In this document: one piece after another, positions 7,801-15,865 of the stretch
How the letters are laid out: the number at the start of each line of letters is the position of its first letter
Position numbering within the stretch: position 1 is the stretch's first letter
Assembly: GCA_002869895.2 (NCBI GenBank)
Contig: NEWP02000014.1
Coordinates: forward strand, 187,020-226,262
Origin: Nitrospira sp. CG24E
GTDB lineage: Bacteria > Nitrospirota > Nitrospiria > Nitrospirales > Nitrospiraceae
DNA length: 39,243 nucleotides
Reading direction: 5' to 3'
Notes under the pieces: generated by a model
The model's input: the letters and a program-made list of their open reading frames with translations, nothing else
What the model was told of the DNA's origin: nothing
The model's database searches: none
Program-made: the position numbers and the translations under genes

Positions 7801-9419
7801 CGCGCCACCTCCTGTGTCGGCGCCGCTGCAACGTGCTTTCCGCCTGCCTTCTTTACTAACGTCGCCACTGTGCGGTTTGACTTTGTGAAATACTCCGCTG
7901 CCACTCGTTGGATGCTCTCCGGCGTCACGGCCGCAACTTTGTCCCGGGCCTTGACGACATAACGCCAGTCTCCTGCGACTGTCTGATAGAGGGCCAACTG
8001 GGACGCAAGACCTCCGTTGGATCGAAGGGCCCGCACCAGATCGGCGTCGATGTTATTCAGCACCTTCTCCAGTTCCTTCGCGAAGACCGGCTCCGTCTTG
8101 AGCCGTTCGATTTCGGCATAGATGGCCGTTTCGATTTCTGCTGTCGTATGGGGAGCCAGCGGAGTCGCGCTGAGCACGAACAGGTTCGTAGAGCGGACGC
8201 CGGGATAGTTCGAATCCGAGTTCACCGAGGCGGCTAGCTTTTTTTCGCGGACCAGACTCGTATAGAGTCGGGAAGTGAGTCCGTCGCCTAACACTGCGTC
8301 GATCACGTCGAAGACATAGTCGTCGGGATGCCCCAACCCTGGCTTGTGAAACCCGATGGTCACCGACGGTTCAGCGTCGAATTCCACCTCCACGCGGCGT
8401 TCCCCTCGTTGCGGCGGCTCAACTGTGATGATCGGAGGCTGTGGAGGTCCGGCCGGTATCTTGCCGAACGTCTGCTCGATCAAGGTCATGACGTCCCTTG
8501 GGTTGATATCCCCCACGATCGCAATTGTGGCATTGCCGGGACCGTAATAGGTTTTGAAGAAGGCTTCGGTGGCGGCTGGTGTCAGCGACAGGATGTCCGA
8601 CTCCCAGCCGATCGTCGGGATGCCGTACGGGTGCGCGCGGAAGGCAGCCGAGGTGAAGGTCTCGTACAACAGCCCGTTGGGGTTGTCGTCATTCCGCAAC
8701 CGGCGTTCTTCCATGACCACTCCGCGTTCTTTGTAAAATTCGCGAAGGACCGGATGCGCCATGCGATCTGCTTCGAGCGCAGCCCAGAGCGGAAGACGAT
8801 TTGCCGGGAGGCTGATCATGTAACGGGTCAGGTCTTTGCCGGTTGCGGCATTGAGTCCCACTCCCCCGTGGCGTTGATAGAGTAAGGCCATCTCATTGCC
8901 TGCTACAAATTGGCCGGCCTGTTCCTGGAGTTCCGTAAATCGTTTCTGTAGCCTCTCGATCGCTGCGTGGTCTTCGGGGCTGGCCGGCTTATCCTGATTC
9001 CTCCGTGCGAGCTCTCGTTGCCGCTGTTCCAGTTCCGTCCCCACGAGAAACCATTCTTCGAGGATAGGGCGTTCTTTTTCGTAGTCCTTGGTTCCGACCG
9101 TCCTCGTGCCCTTGAACGCCATATGTTCATAGAGGTGTGCCAGGCCAGTTTGCCCAACTTGCTCGTTTACGCCACCGACTCCAAAGGTCATATTGAGGGA
9201 GACCACCGGCGTCTGGTGTCGTTCGACCATAAGGACCGTCAATCCATTCGCCAGCTTCTGTTCCACCACACGGTCTGCCAGCCCGAACGATGCCGCAGGC
9301 GACAGGTTAAGGTTCAGGCTGAGGTTCAGGCCAAGGCTTACACAGAAAATCAAAAAGCAGCGACCGTATTTTATGCTGTCTTCACTCAACCTCAACCTTG
9401 GTCTCAACCTGTTTTTCAT
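7797..9419 (-). CDS. M16-family zinc protease, catalytic subunit
   Basis: A 540-residue exported M16 peptidase. The inverted zinc motif HLYEH (residues 95-99) is intact, and the distal glutamate lies in the VMEERRLRND segment about 80 residues later. The C-terminal half has the RLYTSLVREKKLAASV segment typical of the family. It should degrade peptides in the periplasm together with the inactive M16 lipoprotein encoded downstream. The N-terminus is a signal peptide whose hydrophobic core (LGLNLSLNLNLSPA) is made by a short-period DNA repeat. Its ATG overlaps the gph stop by 4 bases (9416-9419), and its own stop overlaps the next start by 4 bases, indicating translational coupling. Confidence 0.92.
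   Translation of the reverse strand: MKNRLRPRLRLSEDSIKYGRCFLIFCVSLGLNLSLNLNLSPAASFGLADRVVEQKLANGLTVLMVERHQTPVVSLNMTFGVGGVNEQVGQTGLAHLYEHMAFKGTRTVGTKDYEKERPILEEWFLVGTELEQRQRELARRNQDKPASPEDHAAIERLQKRFTELQEQAGQFVAGNEMALLYQRHGGVGLNAATGKDLTRYMISLPANRLPLWAALEADRMAHPVLREFYKERGVVMEERRLRNDDNPNGLLYETFTSAAFRAHPYGIPTIGWESDILSLTPAATEAFFKTYYGPGNATIAIVGDINPRDVMTLIEQTFGKIPAGPPQPPIITVEPPQRGERRVEVEFDAEPSVTIGFHKPGLGHPDDYVFDVIDAVLGDGLTSRLYTSLVREKKLAASVNSDSNYPGVRSTNLFVLSATPLAPHTTAEIETAIYAEIERLKTEPVFAKELEKVLNNIDADLVRALRSNGGLASQLALYQTVAGDWRYVVKARDKVAAVTPESIQRVAAEYFTKSNRTVATLVKKAGGKHVAAAPTQEVAR
9302..9413. repeat. Inverted pair of AACCTY/RAGGTT short-period repeats in a gene start
   Basis: The left part (about 9302-9333) repeats GGTTAAG/GGTTCAG/GCTGAG units. 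The right part (about 9388-9413) repeats CAACCTC/AACCTTGG units in the complementary sense, so the two could pair across about 55 bases. Both lie within the first 40 codons of the catalytic M16 gene. The same kind of repeat occurs between genes at 34761-34835. Confidence 0.65.
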
Positions 9420-10066
9420 ATAAAAAGCTCCATTAATTCTTCCGGTCGTTCGATAAACCAGTCAGGACGGCAGGCCTGCATTTTCGCGCGATTTCCCATG
9501 CCGTACCCGACTGCACAGACGCGAATCCCGGCGTTATGTCCACCGTTGATGTCGTTGGTGCTGTCCCCGACGAGCACGGTCCGTTCTTTCGGTACGTTCA
9601 ATTGCTCCATCACATGTAACAACATGCCCGGTTCCGGTTTCAACCCAAACCCGTGATCGCCTCCAACGACGTACTGAAAATGATGCGCCCCCAGCCCCTG
9701 GAGAATCACGTTCGTGTACTCGATCGACTTGTTGGTGGCCACAGCCTTCCGCTTGTTTGCGAAATGATCAAGCATTTCTCCAATGCCGGGATAGAACGTG
9801 GTGCGATCGAGGCAATGGGTCAAGTACTGGCCCCTGAACGCCTTCACGGTGTCGTCGAAGGTGATATGGCTGCTCTCGCCGACCGATAAACGCAACAACT
9901 GTTTAATTCCATCCCCCACAAAGCCAAAGATTTCTTCGATTGGCCGCTGCGGCAGACCCAGCTCGGCCAACGTCAGGTTTACCGCTGCGGCAATGTCCCA
10001 TTTGGACTCGATAAGTGTCCCGTCCAGATCGAAGATCAACAGCTCAACGGAGGTCTTTCCCATCAT
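9416..10066 (-). CDS. gph: HAD hydrolase, phosphoglycolate phosphatase-like
   Basis: A 216-residue HAD-superfamily phosphatase. Motif I is FDLDGTL with the nucleophile aspartate at residue 13. Motif II/III lie in the core, and motif IV is GDSTNDINGGHNAG. The small helical cap and overall length match Gph, which clears 2-phosphoglycolate from DNA 3' ends or photorespiration-like oxygenation; other small phosphate monoesters are possible substrates. The start ATG at 10066 shares a base with the TAA of the upstream gene (TAATG), and a second ATG follows directly. Its stop overlaps the next start by 4 bases. Gene assignment is from family likeness, not proven substrate. Confidence 0.85.
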   Translation of the reverse strand: MMGKTSVELLIFDLDGTLIESKWDIAAAVNLTLAELGLPQRPIEEIFGFVGDGIKQLLRLSVGESSHITFDDTVKAFRGQYLTHCLDRTTFYPGIGEMLDHFANKRKAVATNKSIEYTNVILQGLGAHHFQYVVGGDHGFGLKPEPGMLLHVMEQLNVPKERTVLVGDSTNDINGGHNAGIRVCAVGYGMGNRAKMQACRPDWFIERPEELMELFI

Positions 10067-10623
10067 TACTTTGCCTTTCGTAACTCGTCCTGCAACGATC
10101 CGAGACGGTCTCGTTTCGCCTGGTCTGTTTCCTTCAGCCACGCTTCGCGCACGACGTTCACCATCCGCTTCTGTCCCACGTGAGGAGGAAACATCGGCTC
10201 CACGATCCTCCATCGATTCTTGACGGCTTTCACACGAAACCGGATCTCTTCTGTCTCGGCCCCCTGGACGAAGCCGGCGGTTTCCATGTACACGGAGCCG
10301 AGTACTTGAAAGGTGACAGGAATTACCACCTCCAGGCTATCGATCACTTCCCATTGACGATACTGCTCCGCCACGACAAAATCGCGCGTCACGACGATAT
10401 GGCCCCAGGTCGGCTCCTCATCCCAAGTCGTATAGGATGCAACCGATGAGACCGATAGGGCATCGAGCCGAGCTCCCTTATGATCGAGCGCCAGATATCG
10501 TTTCACCACCTCCGCAGGCGAGTGCTGGAGGGATCCGGTCTGCGCCGACGAAAGACTCGCCACGAACAGCCATCCTATCAGGGCTATGAAGACCGCGACT
10601 GTGGTTGGCAGGCGGCTGTTCAT
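10066..10623 (-). CDS. Exported protein of unknown function
   Basis: A 185-residue protein with a signal peptide (hydrophobic VAVFIALIGWLFVASL, likely cleavage after SSA-Q). The mature region resembles small NTF2-like or lipoprotein-type domains in its pattern: HSPAEVVKRYLALDHKGARL near the start suits an NTF2-like cone-shaped fold, followed by beta strands with conserved W and charged residues. No named family is recognised. The ATG at 10623 overlaps the pyk TGA by 4 bases (10620-10623), and the stop overlaps gph by one base, so it is part of the coupled pyk operon. Confidence 0.75.
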   Translation of the reverse strand: MNSRLPTTVAVFIALIGWLFVASLSSAQTGSLQHSPAEVVKRYLALDHKGARLDALSVSSVASYTTWDEEPTWGHIVVTRDFVVAEQYRQWEVIDSLEVVIPVTFQVLGSVYMETAGFVQGAETEEIRFRVKAVKNRWRIVEPMFPPHVGQKRMVNVVREAWLKETDQAKRDRLGSLQDELRKAK

Positions 10624-12080
10624 GACGGGATCCGGTGGAGTTTCATGGCATTGGTGCCGCCTAACTCTCCCGTTACGGCTCCGGATAAGAACACGACGCA
10701 ATCACTCGATTCGGCCAACATTTCCTCCACCAATCGATGTTCTACCGCAAGGACACGTTTGTCCGGATCCTGAACTCGGGCCATCATCCGAGGAAGCACA
10801 CCCCAGTAGAGCGCCATCCGTCGTTGAACGTGAGCGTGAGGGGTGAAGGCGACAATAGGGGCGACTGGTCGCTGTTTTGAGAGCAGACGTGCAGTCGAAC
10901 CGGACTCGCTGAATGTGGCGATCGCGGCGGCTTCTGTCGCGGCTGCCGCCGATGCAGCTGCCCCGCACATCGCCTCAGGAATCGAGCAGCATTCACGGCG
11001 AGTTGCATGTTCGACCGGGCCGACATGCAGGGGCACTGCTTCACCCTCTGCAACGCGAACGATGCGATCCATGACCTGCACCGATTCCACCGGATATTGC
11101 CCACGGGCGGTTTCCGCCGAGAGCATAACCGCATCGGTGCCGTCGAAAATCGCGTTGGCTACATCAGACGCTTCTGCCCTGGTCGGGCTGGGGTGCTGGG
11201 TCATCGACTCGAGCATTTGCGTGGCCGTAATGACCAGCCGGCGATGCCGGTTCGCCTGTGTAATGATCCGCTTCTGAAGGATCGGCACGACTTCCGGTCC
11301 CATCTCCACACCAAGATCTCCGCGCGCGATCATGACTCCGTCTGCTTCCTCCAGCAACGCATCTAATGCGGTGATTGCCTCGGCCCGTTCGATTTTTGCA
11401 ATGATCGGTTGGTCCCCCCCGCATTCCGCTACCAGACGCCGAGTTGCCTGCACATCTTCAGGCCCGCGCACAAAGGAGAGTGCCATATAGTCCACTGACT
11501 CTGCGACACCAAAGCGAATATCCTTCCGATCCTTTTCCGTGAGGGTCGGTACGCTCATCGTGGTGCCGGGGAGATTGATCCCCTTATGAGACAGGATCCG
11601 CCCACCGGTCTTGACCCTGCACTCGACGGCACCGCCACTTACCGCTGTCACCAGTAGTTCGATCAGTCCGTCGTCTACCAAGACTCTGGCTCCCGGTCGA
11701 AGGTCTTGCGCCAACTGTGGATAGGTCACTGGGATCTCCGTGAGGTTCGAAGGGGTCATAGTCCGGCCGCCGATCTGGCCTCCGGACCGAAGCATGCCCC
11801 CGACGAGCCGGATCCGTTGTTCCGCCGCCACCTCGACCCCTGCCCCTTCGAGAGCGCCTATCCGGATTCGAGGCCCCTGCAAGTCTTGCATAATCGCAAC
11901 CGGGCGATGCAGGCGTTCCGCAACGGAGCGGATCGAGGCAATCGCTGCGCGATGCGAGTCGTGAGTGCCATGGGAAAAATTAAGACGGGCGACGTCCATA
12001 CCGCTCTCGATCAGTCGTTCGAGTATCGCCGGTTCGGCGCTGGCTGGTCCGATCGTACAGACAATTTTGGCTTTTCGCAT
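10620..12080 (-). CDS. pyk: Pyruvate kinase
   Basis: A 486-residue pyruvate kinase, converting phosphoenolpyruvate and ADP to pyruvate and ATP. The N-terminal KIVCTIGPAS, ARLNFSHG, DLQGPRIRIG, IIAKIERAEA, GVMIARGDLGVEMG, VITATQMLESM and DAVMLSAETARGQYP segments are all present, giving the TIM-barrel active site and the metal ligands. The usual DLxGPKIR lysine is arginine here. The C-terminal allosteric domain is complete in length. The ATG at 12080 begins the family N-terminus MRKAKIV; an in-frame GTG 13 codons upstream has no family support. It heads a run of seven minus-strand genes, several with stop/start overlaps, which suggests one transcript. Confidence 0.95.
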   Translation of the reverse strand: MRKAKIVCTIGPASAEPAILERLIESGMDVARLNFSHGTHDSHRAAIASIRSVAERLHRPVAIMQDLQGPRIRIGALEGAGVEVAAEQRIRLVGGMLRSGGQIGGRTMTPSNLTEIPVTYPQLAQDLRPGARVLVDDGLIELLVTAVSGGAVECRVKTGGRILSHKGINLPGTTMSVPTLTEKDRKDIRFGVAESVDYMALSFVRGPEDVQATRRLVAECGGDQPIIAKIERAEAITALDALLEEADGVMIARGDLGVEMGPEVVPILQKRIITQANRHRRLVITATQMLESMTQHPSPTRAEASDVANAIFDGTDAVMLSAETARGQYPVESVQVMDRIVRVAEGEAVPLHVGPVEHATRRECCSIPEAMCGAAASAAAATEAAAIATFSESGSTARLLSKQRPVAPIVAFTPHAHVQRRMALYWGVLPRMMARVQDPDKRVLAVEHRLVEEMLAESSDCVVFLSGAVTGELGGTNAMKLHRIPS

Positions 12081-12233
12081 GAAGGAGGGGTCACCAGTGA
12101 ACAGGCTGTGGGCTGGCACAATCTATCCTGGACCACAGGGGCTCGCGCGTGTAGCGCCGATCGTGCGCTACATTCTAGCAAACAGGTCCTGGCGCCGCAA
12201 AGCATCTCTTCCATCCAGCTGATCCCTGCAACG

Positions 12234-12263
12234 TTGACCTGCGTCAAAATCGCATGCTACGGT
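12234..12263 (+). promoter_or_regulatory. Predicted sigma70-type promoter of the RNase-inhibitor pair
   Basis: TTGACC at 12234-12239 and TACGGT at 12258-12263 are separated by 18 bases. The -35 box lies inside a small palindrome, TTGAC-ctgc-GTCAA, that might be an operator. The RNase start at 12317 lies about 50 bases downstream. Confidence 0.4.
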
Positions 12264-12316
12264 CATTGTTCGAGGATGTGCCCTGGGATGTCGCACCACG
12301 AAGGATCTCGATTCCC

Positions 12317-12766
12317 ATGAGTCGGCGGCGGATCACCAGCATCCTGGTTCTCTGGGGTCTCTTTGCTTCGCTTCTCTTCGGGTTGCCGGCGGATGGTCTA
12401 TCCGAAACCTGGCTTGCCCAGGGGGCGGAGGCGTTGGGGTCAGTCTCTCCTGCCTTGACTACCAACCGATCGCTGACTACTCCACATATTCGGCATGAAC
12501 AGGCCGCCCCTCAAAAGGCACATGACCTCCTGGCACGCCTTCAAGCCCGGTATGGCAAACCCTTGCCAGGCTATGTCGGGGGGCGTGAGTTTCAGAATCG
12601 TGAGCGTCGCCTTCCCCCTGGCTACTATCGAGAGTACGATGTGAACCCTAAAATACGCGGCCGCTCGCGCGATGCGGAACGGATCGTCATCGAACAAGAC
12701 AGCGGCAGGGCCTATTATACCGGCGACCATTATCGAACCTTCATACCATTGAATGAGATACCATGA
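12317..12766 (+). CDS. Secreted barnase-like (N1/T1 family) ribonuclease
   Basis: A 149-residue protein. Residues 1-30 form a signal peptide (RRRITSILVLWGLFASLLFG). The C-terminal 60 residues carry the microbial guanyl-specific RNase signature: PPGYYREYDVNP with the catalytic base glutamate near 106, RGRSRDAERIV with arginines matching barnase Arg83 and Arg87 (about 118 and 122), and TGDHYRTF with the catalytic acid histidine near 138. Such enzymes cut RNA after guanine. The ATG at 12317 is used because the earlier one at 12254 lies before the likely promoter -10. The stop overlaps the inhibitor start by 4 bases (12763-12766). It could be a defence or competition toxin, or a nutritional RNase. 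Confidence 0.88.
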   Translation: MSRRRITSILVLWGLFASLLFGLPADGLSETWLAQGAEALGSVSPALTTNRSLTTPHIRHEQAAPQKAHDLLARLQARYGKPLPGYVGGREFQNRERRLPPGYYREYDVNPKIRGRSRDAERIVIEQDSGRAYYTGDHYRTFIPLNEIP

Positions 12767-13317
12767 CTCCGAAACACTTGCTGACATTGCCCGCCTACCT
12801 CCAATCGACAAAGGCCCCCTGGACATCATTGCTTACAGTCCCAGCTGGGAAGCCTGTCGAATCGTTGGTGCGCCCACCGGCTGGGTTCACGTTGAAGGTC
12901 ATTAAGGGCTGTCGCTGTAAGACACCGGCAAATCTATTTGCGGAGTTTGCGCAGGCCTTGGAGTTTCCCGACTACTTCGGCCACAACTGGGACGCCATGG
13001 AAGAATGCCTGGCCGATCTGGAATGGTTGCCGGCCAAGGGGTATGTCTTGTTGATCACCGATGCAGGAGATGTATTGCCTGACAACGAAGAGGAGTATGA
13101 AACCTTTCTTGAGATCTTGCGCGATGCGGGAGAGGCCTGGGGAAGTGGACAGGCAGGAATGGGCGCGCGACGAGCCACGCCCTTTCACGCGCTGTTTGCC
13201 GTATTGGAACAGGAAAAAGCCAAGCGGGCTCACTGGGGGATGAAAGAAGTCGATGCGGGACCGACTGGGGAGGCGAGTGGGCGGCAACGGTCTCCCAAAC
13301 GTAGACCGTCTCGTTGA
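12763..13317 (+). CDS. Barstar-family ribonuclease inhibitor
   Basis: A 184-residue cytosolic protein. The barstar core is at about residues 45-130: FAEFAQALEFPDYFGHNWDAMEECLADLEW matches the conserved helix-loop-helix that plugs the barnase active site, including the YFGHNWDA segment with the key aspartate. The family is usually about 90 residues, so both an N-terminal extension of about 40 residues and a basic C-terminal tail (QRSPKRRPSR) are extra. Coupling to the upstream RNase gene by a 4-base overlap fits immunity against the pre-secreted enzyme. Confidence 0.9.
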   Translation: MTPKHLLTLPAYLQSTKAPWTSLLTVPAGKPVESLVRPPAGFTLKVIKGCRCKTPANLFAEFAQALEFPDYFGHNWDAMEECLADLEWLPAKGYVLLITDAGDVLPDNEEEYETFLEILRDAGEAWGSGQAGMGARRATPFHALFAVLEQEKAKRAHWGMKEVDAGPTGEASGRQRSPKRRPSR

Positions 13318-13437
13318 TATCGATCTGCTCATTCAGCTAGGGTAGGGAGCCCTATCGAGGCAAGAGATTTCCTTTATCAGCGAGGGTCGAGTAAGCCAGC
13401 GGGGTTTTTCAGTATCCGCTCATGAAAGGAGTCAGCC

Positions 13438-13848
13438 ATGGGACTTATGGATCAATTGGGACAAGCAGCCGGTGGGATGATGGGCGGGCAGACGGGACAG
13501 AATCCTCTGCTGCAAGCGGTGATAGGTTTGCTCGGACAGAATAGTAGCGTAGGGGGATTGGCTGGCCTTGTCCAGGGATTCCAGAAGAATGGACTGGGCG
13601 ACATTGTCAATTCCTGGGTAGGCACTGGCGCGAATCTGCCCATCACGCCGGATCAGATCAAGCAGGGCCTCGGAAGCGATTTTTTGAGCCAATTGGCGGG
13701 TAAGGCCGGCGTCACGCCCGATGCCGCAAGCGCTCAGTTGTCCAGCTTGCTACCGGGCGTGGTCGATAAATTGACGCCGAGCGGAAAGATTGACGCAGGC
13801 GGTATCGACCAGTTGCTGAATATGTTTCAGGGGAAGATGGGGGCATAA
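13438..13848 (+). CDS. YidB-like (DUF937) protein
   Basis: A 136-residue glycine-rich protein matching the YidB/DUF937 family: MGLMDQLGQAAGGMMGG, a middle GLAGLVQGFQKNGLGDIVNSWVGTG segment, and the LPITPDQIKQGLGSDFLSQLAGKAG helical repeat, ending in the SGKIDAGGIDQLLNMF segment. Function in the family is not established. A strong AAAGGAG ribosome-binding site lies 6 bases before the ATG. The 120 bases upstream contain, around 13394-13424, a stretch resembling one end of the terminal-inverted-repeat element, possibly a remnant. Confidence 0.88.
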   Translation: MGLMDQLGQAAGGMMGGQTGQNPLLQAVIGLLGQNSSVGGLAGLVQGFQKNGLGDIVNSWVGTGANLPITPDQIKQGLGSDFLSQLAGKAGVTPDAASAQLSSLLPGVVDKLTPSGKIDAGGIDQLLNMFQGKMGA

Positions 13849-13881
13849 CTCTCTAGGGGCCGATAAGGAGATATGTCTGTT

Positions 13882-14121
13882 CTATAGGCGTATCTTCTCG
13901 GTCACCTGCAGTAAGCTTGTCCAGTGGAAGAGTTTAGAAGATAGTCCGGTCGCAGTTTCGGAGTAAGAGGCTGGGTGAATCGATGCCTGCCAGCGGGCCT
14001 CGACTTCATGGCGATGAACGACGCAAATGCCATGCGTCTCCCGCACATCTGTCATGGGCGGTTTCTCGCCCATCAGTGCGGTTTTCCCTTCTTGCCGGCA
14101 CCACGAACAGATAATCTTCAT
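13882..14121 (-). CDS. Small putative zinc-binding protein
   Basis: A 79-residue protein. The N-terminal half carries a CSWC pair, then ETHGICVVHRHEV, giving a C-x2-C ... C-x3-H pattern that could bind one zinc. The C-terminal half has no recognisable motif. Function unknown. It runs convergent to the YidB gene with a 33-base gap. A short hairpin (TTAACCG tttc CGGTTAA at 14133-14150) lies directly upstream of the start and could be an operator. Confidence 0.65.
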   Translation of the reverse strand: MKIICSWCRQEGKTALMGEKPPMTDVRETHGICVVHRHEVEARWQASIHPASYSETATGLSSKLFHWTSLLQVTEKIRL

Positions 14122-14344
14122 CGCCTGATCCCTTAACCGTTTCCGGTTAACTGAGTGGTACCGGCATCAAACGCAAGAGTCGAGCCTCATTCGATCGGTT
14201 ACATGCAATCGGCACATTTCCAATGGATTACGAAAAGTCCCTAGCTATAGAAAAGCCGGCAGGAGCAAAAAATGGTGTGGATTCTGCCTTTTCAGACATT
14301 TTTTGGCCCAGGCCGCCTGATCCACTTCATGGATTTCCCTATCC

Positions 14345-14373
14345 TTGACCAGAGCGCGACTGCATGGTACTGT
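14345..14373 (+). promoter_or_regulatory. Predicted sigma70-type promoter of hemL, leaderless transcript likely
   Basis: TTGACC at 14345-14350 and TACTGT at 14368-14373 are separated by 17 bases. The -10 box ends 11 bases before the ATG at 14385, so the transcript would have at most a few leader bases; there is no ribosome-binding site. Confidence 0.55.
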
Positions 14374-14384
14374 GCGCCCCCATT

Positions 14385-15668
14385 ATGAAAACCACTCGCT
14401 CCGCCAAGCTTTTTACAGAGGCGCAACAGCTCATTCCCGGAGGAGTGAATAGTCCGGTGCGCGCTTTTCGTTCCGTCGGAGGCCAGCCCAGATTTATCGA
14501 GCGGGCCAAAGGCGCCCGTCTCTACGATGTCGATGGGAACAGCTATCTTGACTACGTACTATCATGGGGTCCAATGATTTTGGGCCATGCAGCCCCTTCG
14601 GTGACCAGTGCGATCAAAAAGGCTGCGGCCAACGGAACTAGTTACGGCGCACCGACCGAGTTGGAAGTGATACTCGCTCGCATGATCCACCAGGCCATGC
14701 CATCGATGGAGAAAGTCCGGCTTGTGAGTTCCGGCACCGAGGCGGTTATGAGCGCGATTCGTGTCGCGCGGGGCTTTACGAAACGAGATACGATTCTGAA
14801 GTTTGAAGGGTGCTATCACGGTCACAGCGATTATCTGCTGGCGAAGGCCGGGTCCGGTTTGGCCACGTTGGGGATACCTGATTCGCTCGGAGTTCCCGCT
14901 GATTTTGCGAAACATACTTTGACCGTTCCGTACAACGATATCCGGGCGGTTCAACAGATCGTCAAAGAACATCGAGATCGTTTGGCCTGCGTGATTCTGG
15001 AGCCGATCGCTGCGAATATGGGTGTTGTGCCTCCCGCACCGGAATTCCTTGCGTCACTCCGCAGACTCACGAAAGAGAACGACATCCTCCTGATCTTCGA
15101 CGAGGTCATTTCCGGCTTTCGTGTCGCCTACGGCGGCGCCCAAACGCTCTACGGGATTACTCCGGATCTGACGGTGCTGGGGAAAATCATCGGCGGCGGA
15201 TTGCCGGTCGGCGCTTACGGTGGGCGTAAGGAAATTATGAATCTGATCGCGCCCGTGGGGCCGGTCTATCAGGCTGGAACCCTGTCAGGAAATCCATTAG
15301 CCGTGTCTGCCGGCATCGAAACGCTCAAGCAGCTCAAAGTCCGCGGGGTCTACAAGAAGCTGGAAGAAAAATCGGTAGCCCTGGCCAAGGGAATAGGCGA
15401 TGCGGCCAAGAAGGCCGGTGTGCCGCTCACGCAAACCAGAATCGGTTCAATGCTGGGAGCCTTCTTTACTTCAGGCCCGGTAGTGGATTGGGATACGTCC
15501 AAACTGTCGGACACGAAACGATACGGACTATTCTTTCACCAGATGTTGGAACAGGGAGTGTATTTGGCCCCCTCTCAATTCGAAGCCGCCTTCCTCTCCA
15601 CCGTCCATTCAGACCGCGATATCGACTACACGATCAAAGCCACCCATTCCGCCTTCAAAACGCTCTAG
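14385..15668 (+). CDS. hemL: Glutamate-1-semialdehyde 2,1-aminomutase
   Basis: A 427-residue PLP enzyme that converts glutamate-1-semialdehyde to 5-aminolevulinate, the first committed precursor of haem in the C5 pathway. Diagnostic segments are IPGGVNSPVRAFRSVGG at the start, LVSSGTEAVMSAIRVARG, FEGCYHGHSD, ILEPIAANMGVVPP, IFDEVISGFRVAYGGAQ, the PLP-lysine segment LGKIIGGGLPVGAYGG and GTLSGNP. Length is typical. The ATG at 14385 is chosen over one at 14364 because the latter lies inside the predicted promoter. There is no Shine-Dalgarno sequence. It appears monocistronic. Confidence 0.95.
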   Translation: MKTTRSAKLFTEAQQLIPGGVNSPVRAFRSVGGQPRFIERAKGARLYDVDGNSYLDYVLSWGPMILGHAAPSVTSAIKKAAANGTSYGAPTELEVILARMIHQAMPSMEKVRLVSSGTEAVMSAIRVARGFTKRDTILKFEGCYHGHSDYLLAKAGSGLATLGIPDSLGVPADFAKHTLTVPYNDIRAVQQIVKEHRDRLACVILEPIAANMGVVPPAPEFLASLRRLTKENDILLIFDEVISGFRVAYGGAQTLYGITPDLTVLGKIIGGGLPVGAYGGRKEIMNLIAPVGPVYQAGTLSGNPLAVSAGIETLKQLKVRGVYKKLEEKSVALAKGIGDAAKKAGVPLTQTRIGSMLGAFFTSGPVVDWDTSKLSDTKRYGLFFHQMLEQGVYLAPSQFEAAFLSTVHSDRDIDYTIKATHSAFKTL

Positions 15669-15741
15669 GCTCGTCGCTCGTGAAGTGCCGTTCGTATCTT
15701 ATGAGATACAAATAGGCCCTTTTCGATACAATCCTTGCATT

Positions 15742-15865
15742 GCAGGCGGATCAAAACAGTTGTCCAGCAAGGCCGCAACGAGCGAGAGGCCGAGGCGTAC
15801 TTTCTAGTACGTTGAGGCCTTGAGTGAAGTGAGAACGAAGCTGGCGACTGTTTTCATCCGCCTGC
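15742..15865 (-). repeat. ~124-bp terminal-inverted-repeat element, copy 2, abutting a stop codon
   Basis: Outer arms GCAGGCGGAT and ATCCGCCTGC pair perfectly and continue with AAAACAG/CTGTTTT. The arms differ in sequence from copies 1 and 3 yet still pair, so the structure is kept although the sequence changed. The interior shares CAGCAAGGCCGCA, a central GTACTTTCTAGTAC-like stem and GTGAGAACGAAGCTGGC with copy 1. It begins at the base right after the TAA of the gene at 15866. Confidence 0.85.

Noticed and set aside
8328-8885. 185-residue plus-strand ORF
   Set aside because: It is antisense to the catalytic M16 gene and shows no domain.
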